Shown here one piece after another: positions 1-6,829 of a DNA stretch of 27,167 bases. The translations under genes and the position numbers were made by a program. Source of the DNA: a virus; IMG/VR virus record IMGVR_UViG_3300032241_000892, positions 1 through 27,167 of that record; one strand, written 5' to 3'. Position 1 is the stretch's first letter. Every line of letters begins with the position of its first letter. The notes under the pieces are model-generated. The model saw only the letters and a list, made by a program, of their open reading frames with translations, made no database searches and was not told where the DNA came from.

Positions 1-312
1 AAAAACAAGTTCAAAGAAAAAGACTACGCAGAAGCCGAAAAATACGCAACCCGCAAAAGAGGCAACAAAGACAAACTTAAACAAGTTCCCACTCAAGAAG
101 CGCCAAAAGAAAGTCGCCCAGGCGATGCAGCGATCTGGGGCGGGGGAATGAAGGGAATGAATATGCAATCCATTCTTGCGGGTCAATTTGCTAAACCTGT
201 AAGAGATGAGCAAGTGGGCTTGACACCTAATCAAGCTGGCATTATAAAAGGACCTACAACGCTTGCTGGCGGTACAATGAGAGATCCCGATAACTTGCAA
301 ATCAAAAAATGA
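1..312 (+). CDS. C-terminal end of an unidentified phage protein (partial)
   Basis: Frame 1 is open from the window edge to a TGA at 310-312, giving the last 103 residues of a protein whose start lies outside the window. The visible part is hydrophilic. It begins with a Lys/Glu-rich, probably helical stretch (EKDYAEAEKYATRKRG) and continues with a Gly/Pro-containing tail ending in NLQIKK. I see no catalytic motif or membrane segment and do not recognise the family. Its stop overlaps the portal start as ATGA, so the two are probably translationally coupled. Its position just before the portal is often taken by terminase or a packaging helper, but nothing in the visible residues supports a terminase, so the function stays unknown. 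The promoter at 220-248 lies within its coding sequence. Confidence 0.75.
   Translation, partial: KNKFKEKDYAEAEKYATRKRGNKDKLKQVPTQEAPKESRPGDAAIWGGGMKGMNMQSILAGQFAKPVRDEQVGLTPNQAGIIKGPTTLAGGTMRDPDNLQIKK
220..248 (+). promoter_or_regulatory. Near-consensus sigma70-type promoter upstream of the portal gene
   Basis: TTGACA at 220-225 is a perfect -35 box. A spacer of exactly 17 bases is followed by TATAAA at 243-248, five of six matches to the -10 consensus. Transcription would start near 255, about 55 bases before the portal ATG, inside the end of the preceding gene. This would let the host RNA polymerase start the structural operon independently of upstream transcription. It is inferred from sequence only. 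Confidence 0.6.
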
Positions 313-1934
313 AAATTCCGTCATCCCCTGAAGCTAGAGAAGATTTTTATTTAGACATCATCAACAAGTGTATGGTGTCCAAGGATGCAAGAAGGGGTGA
401 CTACACAACACTAAGAGCATATTATTTATTTGGCGCAGGTCCAGAACAACCACCAGCGTACTTTAATAAAATCCATCCGCACTTAGATCAGTTAACGTCA
501 TTTTTATATTCAGCAGAAACAACACGTTTCTCTATTGCACTAGGCGCATCAGTTCATAAAAACGAACATCACAAAGCACCAATTTTAACTCAAGCCTTAA
601 ATGATGAATGGCTTAACTCTAATGCAGACCAAGTATTTTCTACTGCATTAACTTGGGCGCTTGTGTACAACACCACGTTTATTAAATTGGTGTACAACAA
701 AGGTATTCAACCTTTTATGATTGAGCCATCAGCAATGGGTGTGTTGCGTGAAGATACTCCTTATACGGCTAGGCAAGAAGCATTAACACAAACTTACTAC
801 ATTACTAAGTCCGAGCTATATTCTCGTTTGTATTCTCATCCTAAGCGTGAACAAATTGTTTCTCGCATCACTACAGGTACAAAAGTATCTGATTCAGAAA
901 TACCTGATGCGGTAAACCGTATTGTGATGAGCCAAACCAATCCAACCATTTACGGTAACGTAAACCTAGATTTGTACGGCATCAATCGCTATAAGGCTCA
1001 GGTGGCTGAAGATACAGTAGAGATGACTGAGCTGTGGGTGTGGAATGATGAAACCGAAGATTACCAAGTAGTCACAATGGCTGCGCCTGACATTATTATT
1101 TATGACCGACCTGGTGCAAGCCTATTTTTAAAAGGTGAATGTCCGTTTATTCAGATTACTCCTAACCCATTGCCTGATTACTATTGGGGTGCTTCAGAAG
1201 CCCAACAATTGATTTTGCTACAAGAGTTACGTAATACTCGTATGACAGAGATTTTGGATCTTTTGTCTAAACAAGTAGCGCCACCAACAGCATTTAGTGG
1301 CTTTAGCGGTATTACTGATGAAAAATACTTTGCTATGCAACGTGCTGGATCATTGATTGCCTCAGATATGCCTGGCGGTAAGGTAGATCGCCTATCGCCT
1401 GAAATGCCACCTGATTTGTTTGAGGTATTGCACGAAATTGACAATATGTTTGCTGAAGTATCAGGTATCAGTAACGTATTAAGTGGTAAAGGTGAATCAG
1501 GCGTAAGAAGTCAAGGTCATGCAAGCCAATTAGCCCGTCTTGGTAGTTCAAGAGCTAAAAAACGGGCTTTGATTGTGGAAGATAGCTTGGAAAAAGTAGC
1601 AACTTTGTATTTAAAAATAATTCAAGCCTATGATGACACGCACTTTATGGATGACAATGACAAACCATTTATTGCCGAGCAATTTACTAAGGATTATGTA
1701 GTTAAAGTAGATGCTCACTCAAATAGCCCAATCTTTACTGAAGATTTAAAACAATTGGCGTTTAATTTGTTTAAAGCTAAAGCAATTGATGCTGAATCAT
1801 TGCTTGACTTAACAGAACCACCAATGAAACAATTACTTAAAGATAAATTAAAACGCAGAGAGAAGTTGGAAGCCTCACAACCTAAACAACAAGCTCCTGC
1901 GCCCAAAGGAAAAAAAGAACCAGAGGTCGGATAA
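309..1934 (+). CDS. Portal protein (head-tail connector)
   Basis: The 541-residue product fits the size of podovirus portal proteins, which form the dodecameric ring at one capsid vertex through which DNA is packaged and ejected. The N-terminal half has an aromatic-rich alpha/beta region (FNKIHPHLDQL, SAETTRFSI). A later segment near residues 385-420 (SGISNVLSGKGESGVRSQG) resembles the portal stem region, and a long helix and a polar C-terminal tail (PKQQAPAPKGKK) follow. Its place directly before scaffold and capsid genes is standard. The start ATG overlaps the previous stop (ATGA) and the stop overlaps the next start (TAATG), so translation is probably coupled on both sides. Assignment is from family resemblance plus gene order; no enzymatic motif is expected. 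Confidence 0.85.
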   Translation: MKIPSSPEAREDFYLDIINKCMVSKDARRGDYTTLRAYYLFGAGPEQPPAYFNKIHPHLDQLTSFLYSAETTRFSIALGASVHKNEHHKAPILTQALNDEWLNSNADQVFSTALTWALVYNTTFIKLVYNKGIQPFMIEPSAMGVLREDTPYTARQEALTQTYYITKSELYSRLYSHPKREQIVSRITTGTKVSDSEIPDAVNRIVMSQTNPTIYGNVNLDLYGINRYKAQVAEDTVEMTELWVWNDETEDYQVVTMAAPDIIIYDRPGASLFLKGECPFIQITPNPLPDYYWGASEAQQLILLQELRNTRMTEILDLLSKQVAPPTAFSGFSGITDEKYFAMQRAGSLIASDMPGGKVDRLSPEMPPDLFEVLHEIDNMFAEVSGISNVLSGKGESGVRSQGHASQLARLGSSRAKKRALIVEDSLEKVATLYLKIIQAYDDTHFMDDNDKPFIAEQFTKDYVVKVDAHSNSPIFTEDLKQLAFNLFKAKAIDAESLLDLTEPPMKQLLKDKLKRREKLEASQPKQQAPAPKGKKEPEVG

Positions 1935-2098
1935 TGGCACAAGGAAACATACAACCTAAAGCAGATCAACCTAGGGTAACTACTGAATCTTTGAAAAGAG
2001 ATGCAAAGCCAACAAATTTGCAGTATCGTGTACAAGGCGTAAAAAGTTTTGATAGATCTTCTAAAACAAGAGATCTAGGTCGTTCAGTTAGGGGATAG
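1934..2098 (+). CDS. Small basic protein downstream of the portal (54 aa)
   Basis: An ATG overlapping the portal stop (TAATG) opens a 54-codon frame ending in TAG at 2096-2098. The product is polar and basic, starting MAQGNIQPKADQ and ending GRSVRG, with several Arg/Lys-Asp pairs and no hydrophobic segment, so it is soluble and possibly disordered. The tight coupling to the portal suggests co-expression with head assembly genes. I do not recognise a family. The frame could be fortuitous given its length, but the overlap geometry matches that used throughout this operon. Confidence 0.6.
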   Translation: MAQGNIQPKADQPRVTTESLKRDAKPTNLQYRVQGVKSFDRSSKTRDLGRSVRG

Positions 2099-2116
2099 CT
2101 TAATTGGAGATTTCAA

Positions 2117-2158
2117 ATGCGTAAGTCATACAAAAAATCACGTAAATCTAGACGTTAA
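2117..2158 (+). CDS. Polybasic micro-ORF 1 (13 aa, MRKSYKKSRKSRR)
   Basis: Fourteen codons from ATG to TAA encode MRKSYKKSRKSRR, nine of 13 residues being Lys or Arg. A GGAG ribosome-binding site at 2105-2108 lies eight bases upstream, which is why I call it a gene rather than noise. Such a peptide could bind nucleic acid electrostatically, as the small J/VP8 DNA-binding peptides of microviruses do; that comparison is an analogy, not homology. Its C terminus is like that of the 50-residue protein ending at 22176 (ARKSRR). Very short ORFs are easily spurious, so confidence is moderate. Confidence 0.45.
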   Translation: MRKSYKKSRKSRR

Positions 2159-2236
2159 TCGGTTTCCTTCACGGGAGAAAAGGGTGTGGCTGCCTTCCCT
2201 TTGAAATAGGTGACCGCTCTAAGAGGAGTCATTAAC

Positions 2237-2278
2237 ATGGCACGTTCTAAGCGTAAAGGTCGTAAAGGTCGTAAGTAA
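2237..2278 (+). CDS. Polybasic micro-ORF 2 (13 aa, MARSKRKGRKGRK)
   Basis: A second 13-residue frame, 78 bases after the first, encodes MARSKRKGRKGRK, with eight of 13 residues basic and an internal RKG repeat. An AGGAG motif lies at 2224-2228, eight bases before the ATG. Two successive basic peptides of the same length, each with its own ribosome-binding site, argue for function, perhaps neutralising charge on packaged DNA or acting on RNA. An alternative is that these are leader peptides controlling the structured region downstream. No family is recognised. Confidence 0.45.
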   Translation: MARSKRKGRKGRK

Positions 2279-2311
2279 TCCGTAAGGATTATTTCGGACT
2301 GACCGAATAAA

Positions 2312-2349
2312 CCTCCCTTGGGGGGAGGGAATCAAAAATAATACCCCCC
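2312..2349 (+). promoter_or_regulatory. GC-rich leader with two competing hairpins
   Basis: CCTCCC (2312-2317) pairs with GGGAGG (2323-2328) around a five-base loop. The G run at 2320-2325 can instead pair with CCCCCC at 2344-2349 across an 18-base loop. The two structures exclude each other. No T tract follows on the plus strand, so it is not a classical intrinsic terminator; it could affect mRNA stability or elongation. On the minus strand the first hairpin is followed only by TTTATT. A further weak hairpin, AAAGGG (2179-2184) with CCCTTT (2197-2202), lies between the micro-ORFs. Confidence 0.4.
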
Positions 2350-2351
2350 AC

Positions 2352-2379
2352 TTGACTTTTAGTAGTTTAAGATTACAGT
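2352..2379 (+). promoter_or_regulatory. Possible sigma70-type promoter in the 2.1-2.4 kb leader
   Basis: TTGACT (2352-2357) is a five-of-six -35 box. It is followed after 16 bases by TACAGT (2374-2379), a four-of-six -10 box, in an AT-rich stretch just after the hairpins and 25 bases before the next gene. It could give extra transcription of the scaffold and capsid genes. The -10 match is weak, so this is a candidate only. Confidence 0.3.
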
Positions 2380-2403
2380 AATTGTAAATTCATAGGAAAA
2401 TGT

Positions 2404-2931
2404 ATGGGCGTACCGTCAGACCAACTAATGCAAATGATTAAGTCCCAAAAAGATGGGGCTACACCTGCTGGTATTCCTCCAGCTCCAGAAGGCGCTGGTA
2501 ATATCTCTGACAGTTCTGCTCCCCCAATGGGATCACCAATGTCCACCCCTGAACCTAAGATGGGTAATCGGGAAGCCTCAATGATTAACATTTCGATGGC
2601 AATGGACTTACTCGAACAAGCACTTCCTGCCTTGGGAAGCGAATCTCCTGAAGGACAAAAGCTCCTAGCAGCCATTCGCACCATGACAGGAATCATCGGT
2701 CCTAAGAAGTCTAAAGTAAATGAACTTCAACCAACCGAAATTATGCAAATGCTTCAAACATTACCTCAAGCTGGTGGCGCAACGGCTGAAGGAAAAGCAA
2801 TGCAACAAGCGCCACAAATCCCAGGTATGTCACCTGGCGGTATGCCTCCTCCAATGCCTTCTGGCGGTGGTGGTATGCCTCCTCCTGGCGGTATGCCAGG
2901 TGGTATGCCTTCTGCAACTCAACAAATGTAA
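2404..2931 (+). CDS. Pro/Gly/Met-rich protein before the scaffold (175 aa)
   Basis: ATG at 2404 follows AGGAAAATGT, a usable ribosome-binding site. The product has a disordered Pro/Ser/Ala-rich first third, a central helical stretch at about residues 58-120 (MINISMAMDLLEQALPALG and MQMLQTLPQAGG) and a low-complexity C terminus built of GGMPPP-type repeats rich in Gly, Met and Pro. There is no signal peptide or membrane segment. Placement between portal and scaffold genes suggests a head assembly or minor virion role, but no family function is recognised. Overlapping frames in the same interval, including one read from 2720, are shadows caused by the repetitive codons. Confidence 0.7.
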   Translation: MGVPSDQLMQMIKSQKDGATPAGIPPAPEGAGNISDSSAPPMGSPMSTPEPKMGNREASMINISMAMDLLEQALPALGSESPEGQKLLAAIRTMTGIIGPKKSKVNELQPTEIMQMLQTLPQAGGATAEGKAMQQAPQIPGMSPGGMPPPMPSGGGGMPPPGGMPGGMPSATQQM

Positions 2932-2940
2932 GGAATTACT

Positions 2941-3126
2941 ATGGAACTCTTTAAACCACGTGGCTCTGCATTACCACGCAGACCAACCGATAACAACCAA
3001 AAGAACGGTCAAGTTATCAACACACCACGTTTCTCACAGTTCGGTGGCTTAACATCTGCTTCTAAAGCAGGTTTTAAGAACATGATGACTATGAGCCATC
3101 CTGGTGACACCAAAAAAGTTATCTAA
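2941..3126 (+). CDS. Small basic unidentified protein (61 aa)
   Basis: A 61-residue frame preceded by AAGGAATTACT, a good ribosome-binding site, nine bases after the previous stop. The product starts MELFKPRGSALPRRP and has a C-terminal half with FGGLTSASKAGFKNMM. It is basic, polar and without a membrane segment. It sits in the head gene cluster between the Pro-rich protein and the putative scaffold, so it may be a minor head component, but I do not recognise a family. Confidence 0.65.
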   Translation: MELFKPRGSALPRRPTDNNQKNGQVINTPRFSQFGGLTSASKAGFKNMMTMSHPGDTKKVI

Positions 3127-3144
3127 AGAAAAAGGGGATAAATC

Positions 3145-3666
3145 ATGTCTTTAGAAGATCTGTCATTAGAACAACGTGATGAGTTGGCATTGTTAGCCAA
3201 GCAATTGTCTGACAACCCAAACACACGTAAAGAATTTTTGCGTATGACAAAGAAAGTTCGACCAGAGCTTTCTGTGCCTGAACTTGACATCGAGGACTAT
3301 ACCCACAGTAAAGTCACCGCTGCTGAAGAACGGGTAATGGCTTTAGAATCTAAATTACGTGAGCGTGATGCAGTTGAAGAACTAAACAAACGCAGAGCAA
3401 GATTAGGTCGTAGTGAAGAAGAAGTTGCTGAGATTGAAAAGTTAATGCTTGAAAAAGGCATGACTAATCACGAAACAGCATCTGAATATTTCGATTGGAT
3501 GAAGCAAGCAGCAACGCCTACTCCAATGGGATACAGCTCTAGCCCAATGAATAAATTTGACCTTTCTAAGTATTGGAAAAATCCTCAGATGGGTGCGAGA
3601 GATGAAGCACAAAAAGCGCTGATGGAATTGAAAAATCAAAATTCAAGACCTATCGGTTTTAAATAA
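3145..3666 (+). CDS. Probable capsid scaffolding protein (173 aa)
   Basis: The 173-residue product is highly charged and mostly helical. Residues about 55-105 form a likely coiled coil (VTAAEERVMALESKLRERD followed by VEELNKRRARLGRS), and a more variable C-terminal part ends in Lys/Arg-containing residues (SRPIGFK). Phage scaffolds typically have a helical core and a basic C terminus that contacts the capsid protein, and they are encoded directly upstream of the major capsid gene, exactly as here. The strong site AAGGGGATAAATC precedes the ATG. Sequence alone cannot show scaffold activity; this rests on position and helical character. Confidence 0.65.
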   Translation: MSLEDLSLEQRDELALLAKQLSDNPNTRKEFLRMTKKVRPELSVPELDIEDYTHSKVTAAEERVMALESKLRERDAVEELNKRRARLGRSEEEVAEIEKLMLEKGMTNHETASEYFDWMKQAATPTPMGYSSSPMNKFDLSKYWKNPQMGARDEAQKALMELKNQNSRPIGFK

Positions 3667-3668
3667 GT

Positions 3669-3689
3669 AGTAAATAGGGGATATTTACT
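3669..3689 (+). promoter_or_regulatory. Perfect 8-bp hairpin before the capsid ribosome-binding site
   Basis: The arm AGTAAATA (3669-3676) pairs perfectly with TATTTACT (3682-3689) around a GGGGA loop. The AGGAG ribosome-binding site of the capsid gene begins three bases later at 3692. A 5' stem-loop at this point could protect or direct processing of the capsid mRNA, or tune its translation. No T tract follows, so it is not a classical terminator. Confidence 0.5.
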
Positions 3690-3702
3690 TTAGGAGTTTA
3701 TT

Positions 3703-4713
3703 ATGCCAATAGGCGGAGGAATAGTTCCAGCCTCGGGTTCATCGCAATATAATGAGTTAACTTACGTAACTCGTAGAGCGTTTATCCCCAAGCTGGTCGT
3801 ACAGCTTTACAACAGTACACCTTTGATGGCTGCTTTGATTGCAAATAGTCAACAGGCTTCAGGCGGTGTGTCCCAAGTAACCGTGCCAGTTCAAGGCGCT
3901 CAGTTTGTTAACGCACAGTGGTCTGACTACTCTGGTTCATTTAACCAGCCAGCAGTTCAGCAAGGTGCATTTAACGCTGAATTTAACTTAAAGTTAATGA
4001 TTGCTCCAGTACCTTTCCTAGGTATGGAAGGTGCAGTTCAGCAAGATTACGCCATTATTCCATTGATCGAAGCTCGTATGAACGATGCGACCAACGTAAT
4101 GATGGATGCAATGGCTACTGCGCTTTATAACAACTACACCAACACTCAACAGTTTATTGGCTTGCCAGGCGCTATTGATGATGGTACAAACTTAGCCACT
4201 TACGGTAACATTAACCGTTCTACTTACGCTTGGTGGAAATCCACTCGTTATGCTGCTGGATCTGTAAACCCAACACGTCAAAACGTATTGCAATACATTT
4301 CTGGTACTGTAAAGAAAGGTGCTGAAGTTCCTACCTTTGCCGTTTGCGGTTTTGGTACATGGACTTTGTTAGCACAAGACTACGTAGGTCAAGAGCAATA
4401 TGTTATTACCCCAGGAAACGCTTTTGATGGCGATTCCAATGGTCCTCAAGCAGCTTTCCGTGCTTTGATGGTCGCTGGCGTTCCTGTTTACCCAGATCCA
4501 TACTGTCCTGAAGGTACTATGTACTTCATTAACAGTAATTACTTAAACCTTTATATTCACGATCAAGGTTCTTTTGTATTTACTGGTTTTGAATCCACAT
4601 TACCAAACTGGCAGATCGGTTACGTTGGCGCTGTCTTGATGATTGCTGAATTAGTAAGCACCAAGCCTAAGTCAATGACTGTGGTGACAGGTTATAACTC
4701 TATTTCACTATAA
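3703..4713 (+). CDS. Major capsid protein
   Basis: The 336-residue product has the character of an HK97-fold major capsid protein: an N-terminal arm (YVTRRAFIPKLVVQLYNSTPL), a beta-rich segment with aromatic residues (AQFVNAQWSDYSGSF), a long helix region (EARMNDATNVMMDAMATAL) and a C-terminal beta domain ending near SKPKSMTVVTGY-like residues. It follows the putative scaffold and has the strongest ribosome-binding site in the region (AGGAG), consistent with the most abundant virion protein. The perfect hairpin at 3669-3689 precedes it. Assignment rests on length, order and family resemblance. Confidence 0.85.
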   Translation: MPIGGGIVPASGSSQYNELTYVTRRAFIPKLVVQLYNSTPLMAALIANSQQASGGVSQVTVPVQGAQFVNAQWSDYSGSFNQPAVQQGAFNAEFNLKLMIAPVPFLGMEGAVQQDYAIIPLIEARMNDATNVMMDAMATALYNNYTNTQQFIGLPGAIDDGTNLATYGNINRSTYAWWKSTRYAAGSVNPTRQNVLQYISGTVKKGAEVPTFAVCGFGTWTLLAQDYVGQEQYVITPGNAFDGDSNGPQAAFRALMVAGVPVYPDPYCPEGTMYFINSNYLNLYIHDQGSFVFTGFESTLPNWQIGYVGAVLMIAELVSTKPKSMTVVTGYNSISL

Positions 4714-4725
4714 GGAGCTGATAAC

Positions 4726-5076
4726 ATGGCACTCGGTTTAAATAAAATCCTCATTTCTGGTACTTATGAAAATACGCCTGGTGCGTATTGGCAAGCTGCC
4801 ACAAACATTTCCGTTACTACTGCGGGTAACGTAATTCCTGCTGGTACTTACCTTGCTTTTGCTACTTCAAACGTAGTAATTCAAGCCGTTTCAAACTACA
4901 ACACTTCAACTAACGTAGCTACATATTCAAACGTATATGTTGCTAACTCTGGTGGCGTTGTTATTTCTGACGGTGTAAACGTACAGGCTAACGTGATTGT
5001 TGGCGGTTCTAATACAACTTTGCAGTTAATTACTGTAAACGGTGGTATTCCTGTAACTGGCACATTTAACAGTTAA
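4726..5076 (+). CDS. Beta-rich small virion protein, possible capsid decoration (116 aa)
   Basis: The 116-residue product is almost all beta-prone residues (Val, Thr, Asn, Gly, Ser, Tyr), with very few charges and no membrane segment. The middle repeats short strands such as VVIQAVSNYN and VANSGGVVISDGVNVQ. It begins 12 bases after the capsid stop with AAGGAGCTGATAAC as its ribosome-binding site. A small beta-rich protein immediately after the capsid gene is typical of capsid cement or decoration proteins. I do not recognise the exact family, so the role is inferred from position and composition. Confidence 0.6.
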   Translation: MALGLNKILISGTYENTPGAYWQAATNISVTTAGNVIPAGTYLAFATSNVVIQAVSNYNTSTNVATYSNVYVANSGGVVISDGVNVQANVIVGGSNTTLQLITVNGGIPVTGTFNS

Positions 5077-5086
5077 GGGGTAATAA

Positions 5087-5557
5087 ATGTCTAATGCAAA
5101 CAGAGTAGCATCGTTATTGCAAGACAGTTTTGGATATACTCGACTAGCAGTTGTCAAATCTACCGCTTTAAACACAACAACAAGTAATGCAGCAACAACC
5201 ATTACTATTCCGTTGTTAGGTGGTGGTTTGACAAATGCAAACGCAACCGTTGGATCTGGCGCTATAATTCTTCGCAGAGTTACAGTAAACGGATCTAGCG
5301 GTAACGTATCTCTTGCAAATATTTCCATTACTACTAGCAACGACCAAAACATTTCTAATGCCGTTGTAGCAAACGTAGTGTTGACAAATATTACTGCTGG
5401 TAATACTTATCAAGACCTCAACATTGCTGCGCCTTATAACGCCAATACAACTGTTACTGGTTTTCTAACCCAAGCTCTATACATTAACGTAGTTACAGCA
5501 TCAGGTAATGCTAATACTGTAAACTTTTCTGTATATGGCGATGTAGTCAATTTTTAA
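5087..5557 (+). CDS. Second beta-rich virion protein after the capsid gene (156 aa)
   Basis: Preceded by AAGGGGTAATAA, this encodes a 156-residue protein that, after a short N-terminal helix (ANRVASLLQDSFGYTR), is dominated by Thr/Asn/Val-rich strands (NAATTITIPLLGGG, FLTQALYINVVTASG). The fold appears to be an all-beta sandwich. It is next to another beta-rich gene and may be a second head-decoration or head-fibre component. Its stop overlaps the next start as TAATG. No active site is visible and the assignment is by context. Confidence 0.6.
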   Translation: MSNANRVASLLQDSFGYTRLAVVKSTALNTTTSNAATTITIPLLGGGLTNANATVGSGAIILRRVTVNGSSGNVSLANISITTSNDQNISNAVVANVVLTNITAGNTYQDLNIAAPYNANTTVTGFLTQALYINVVTASGNANTVNFSVYGDVVNF

Positions 5558-5892
5558 TGTCCAATATATTTGTAACCAACCACACTGACAAAACCCATAA
5601 AGATGGATATGGAGGTGTGTTTTATGTGTTTGAACCTAACAAAACAGTAGAAATACCTGTTGAAGTTGCTCGTCACATATTTGGTTATGAAGTGGATAAT
5701 AAAGAGCCTTACTTGGCAAGGTTAGGATGGATGATTACTTCCAATGATTTGGACAAAGCCTTAGAGCATTTGTCTAAGTGGGAGTTATCCACCGAATCAC
5801 CAAAAAAGAACCAATCGTTATCCCCGTTGGTGGAGAGAGTACCCTTGCCCGTTAAAAAGGCAGGGGGAAAAGTCCTTCAAGCGGTAGCATGA
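5557..5892 (+). CDS. Head-proximal conserved-type phage protein (111 aa)
   Basis: The ATG overlaps the preceding stop (TAATG). The 111-residue product has an N-terminal beta region (NIFVTNHTDKTHKDGYGG, VFYVFEPNKTVEIPVEVA) that reads like a small barrel. A helix with an Asp/Trp motif follows (GWMITSNDLDKALEHLSKW), then a basic Pro/Lys-rich tail. It lies between the beta-rich head proteins and the adaptor, a place often held by a head-completion or connector-associated protein. I cannot name the family with certainty and assign no activity. Confidence 0.6.
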   Translation: MSNIFVTNHTDKTHKDGYGGVFYVFEPNKTVEIPVEVARHIFGYEVDNKEPYLARLGWMITSNDLDKALEHLSKWELSTESPKKNQSLSPLVERVPLPVKKAGGKVLQAVA

Positions 5893-5909
5893 ACTATGAA
5901 AGGTAATAA

Positions 5910-6827
5910 GTGGCAACGCTCAATACATACCTTACGCAAGTTCAAAGGTTACTTCACGATGCAAACAACAATTTTTACAGTCAAACTCAGTTAACCGATT
6001 ACATCAATGATGCTCGGTCAAGAACAGTCCGAGATACGGGTGCGTTAAGAGAAGTTGTTGTAACTCAAACTCCATGTCAAGTTGCTCCTTCTGCAACTGT
6101 TAATGGAGCATCGCCAGCCTACCCTACTGCTTGGGTAGCTAACACCGCAGTCAGCGCAAACACCTTTGTGTTTAGCAATATTTTTATTTATCAGTACGTT
6201 ACTGGTGGAACATCGGGTTCTACTGCTCCAGCATACCCATCAAACAGCACCAATAACTACACAAATTACCCACCAAGCTCTCCTTTTGCAGATGGCACGG
6301 CTACCCTTCAGTATGTCGGCAATTGTGAAAACATTAGCTATGCAGCGCTTACTAACTTAATGGGTTCAGCGCCTTTATCGCCATCAACAGGCAATACAGT
6401 GCTTGATATTGTAAATATAAACTTGTACTGGGGAAATACCCGAGTACCTTTGGATTACTTGTCTTGGAGTGACTTTAATGCTCGTTTGCGTTTTTGGCAA
6501 AACTATATTGGCAGACCACTAGCCTTTAGCATTTATGGTCAACAACAAATTTATATTGGACCCGTACCAGATCAAGTTTATCAATTAGAGATTGATTGCG
6601 TAGTGTTGCCTAATCCTTTGTCATTAACAACGTTAACTGCAACCGATGTCATCAATGATCCTTATACCAATTGCGTACAGTTTTACGCAGCGTATTTGGC
6701 TAAATATTACGAACAAAGTTTTGGCGAAGCTGAGATATTTAAACAAGAATATCTTAAACACGTCAGCTCCGTACTTAACAGCGTTTATACACGCAGAATA
6801 CCAACCGCTTATAGCAGCCCAGGTTAA
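5910..6827 (+). CDS. Head-tail adaptor (P22 gp4 / gp6-like connector)
   Basis: I chose the GTG at 5910 because the product then begins MATLNTYLTQVQRLLHDANNNFYS, a start typical of adaptor proteins, and AGGTAATAA lies just upstream. The N-terminal helices (SQTQLTDYINDARSRTVRDTG) and C-terminal helices (YAAYLAKYYEQSFGEAEIFKQ) are the parts that pack onto the portal ring in this family. The middle, about residues 60-150, carries a Thr/Ser/Asn/Pro-rich insertion that is probably a surface loop or small beta domain. At 305 residues it is longer than many adaptors because of this insertion. It ends two bases before the tail hub gene. Confidence 0.65.
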   Translation: MATLNTYLTQVQRLLHDANNNFYSQTQLTDYINDARSRTVRDTGALREVVVTQTPCQVAPSATVNGASPAYPTAWVANTAVSANTFVFSNIFIYQYVTGGTSGSTAPAYPSNSTNNYTNYPPSSPFADGTATLQYVGNCENISYAALTNLMGSAPLSPSTGNTVLDIVNINLYWGNTRVPLDYLSWSDFNARLRFWQNYIGRPLAFSIYGQQQIYIGPVPDQVYQLEIDCVVLPNPLSLTTLTATDVINDPYTNCVQFYAAYLAKYYEQSFGEAEIFKQEYLKHVSSVLNSVYTRRIPTAYSSPG

Positions 6828-6829
6828 TC

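Noticed and set aside
2312-2328. GC hairpin considered as an intrinsic terminator
   Set aside because: No T tract follows on the plus strand and only a weak TTTATT on the minus strand. It is kept as a possible regulatory hairpin instead.
2720-3052. Plus-strand frame of 110 residues across the Pro/Gly/Met-rich gene
   Set aside because: It overlaps two better-supported genes in another frame and arises from repeated CCT/GGT/ATG codons. It has low-complexity Cys/Leu content and no suitable start context.
5382-5410. TTGACA followed by a weak -10 at about 17 bases
   Set aside because: The candidate -10 (TACTTA) matches only two positions of the consensus and lies in the middle of a coding region.
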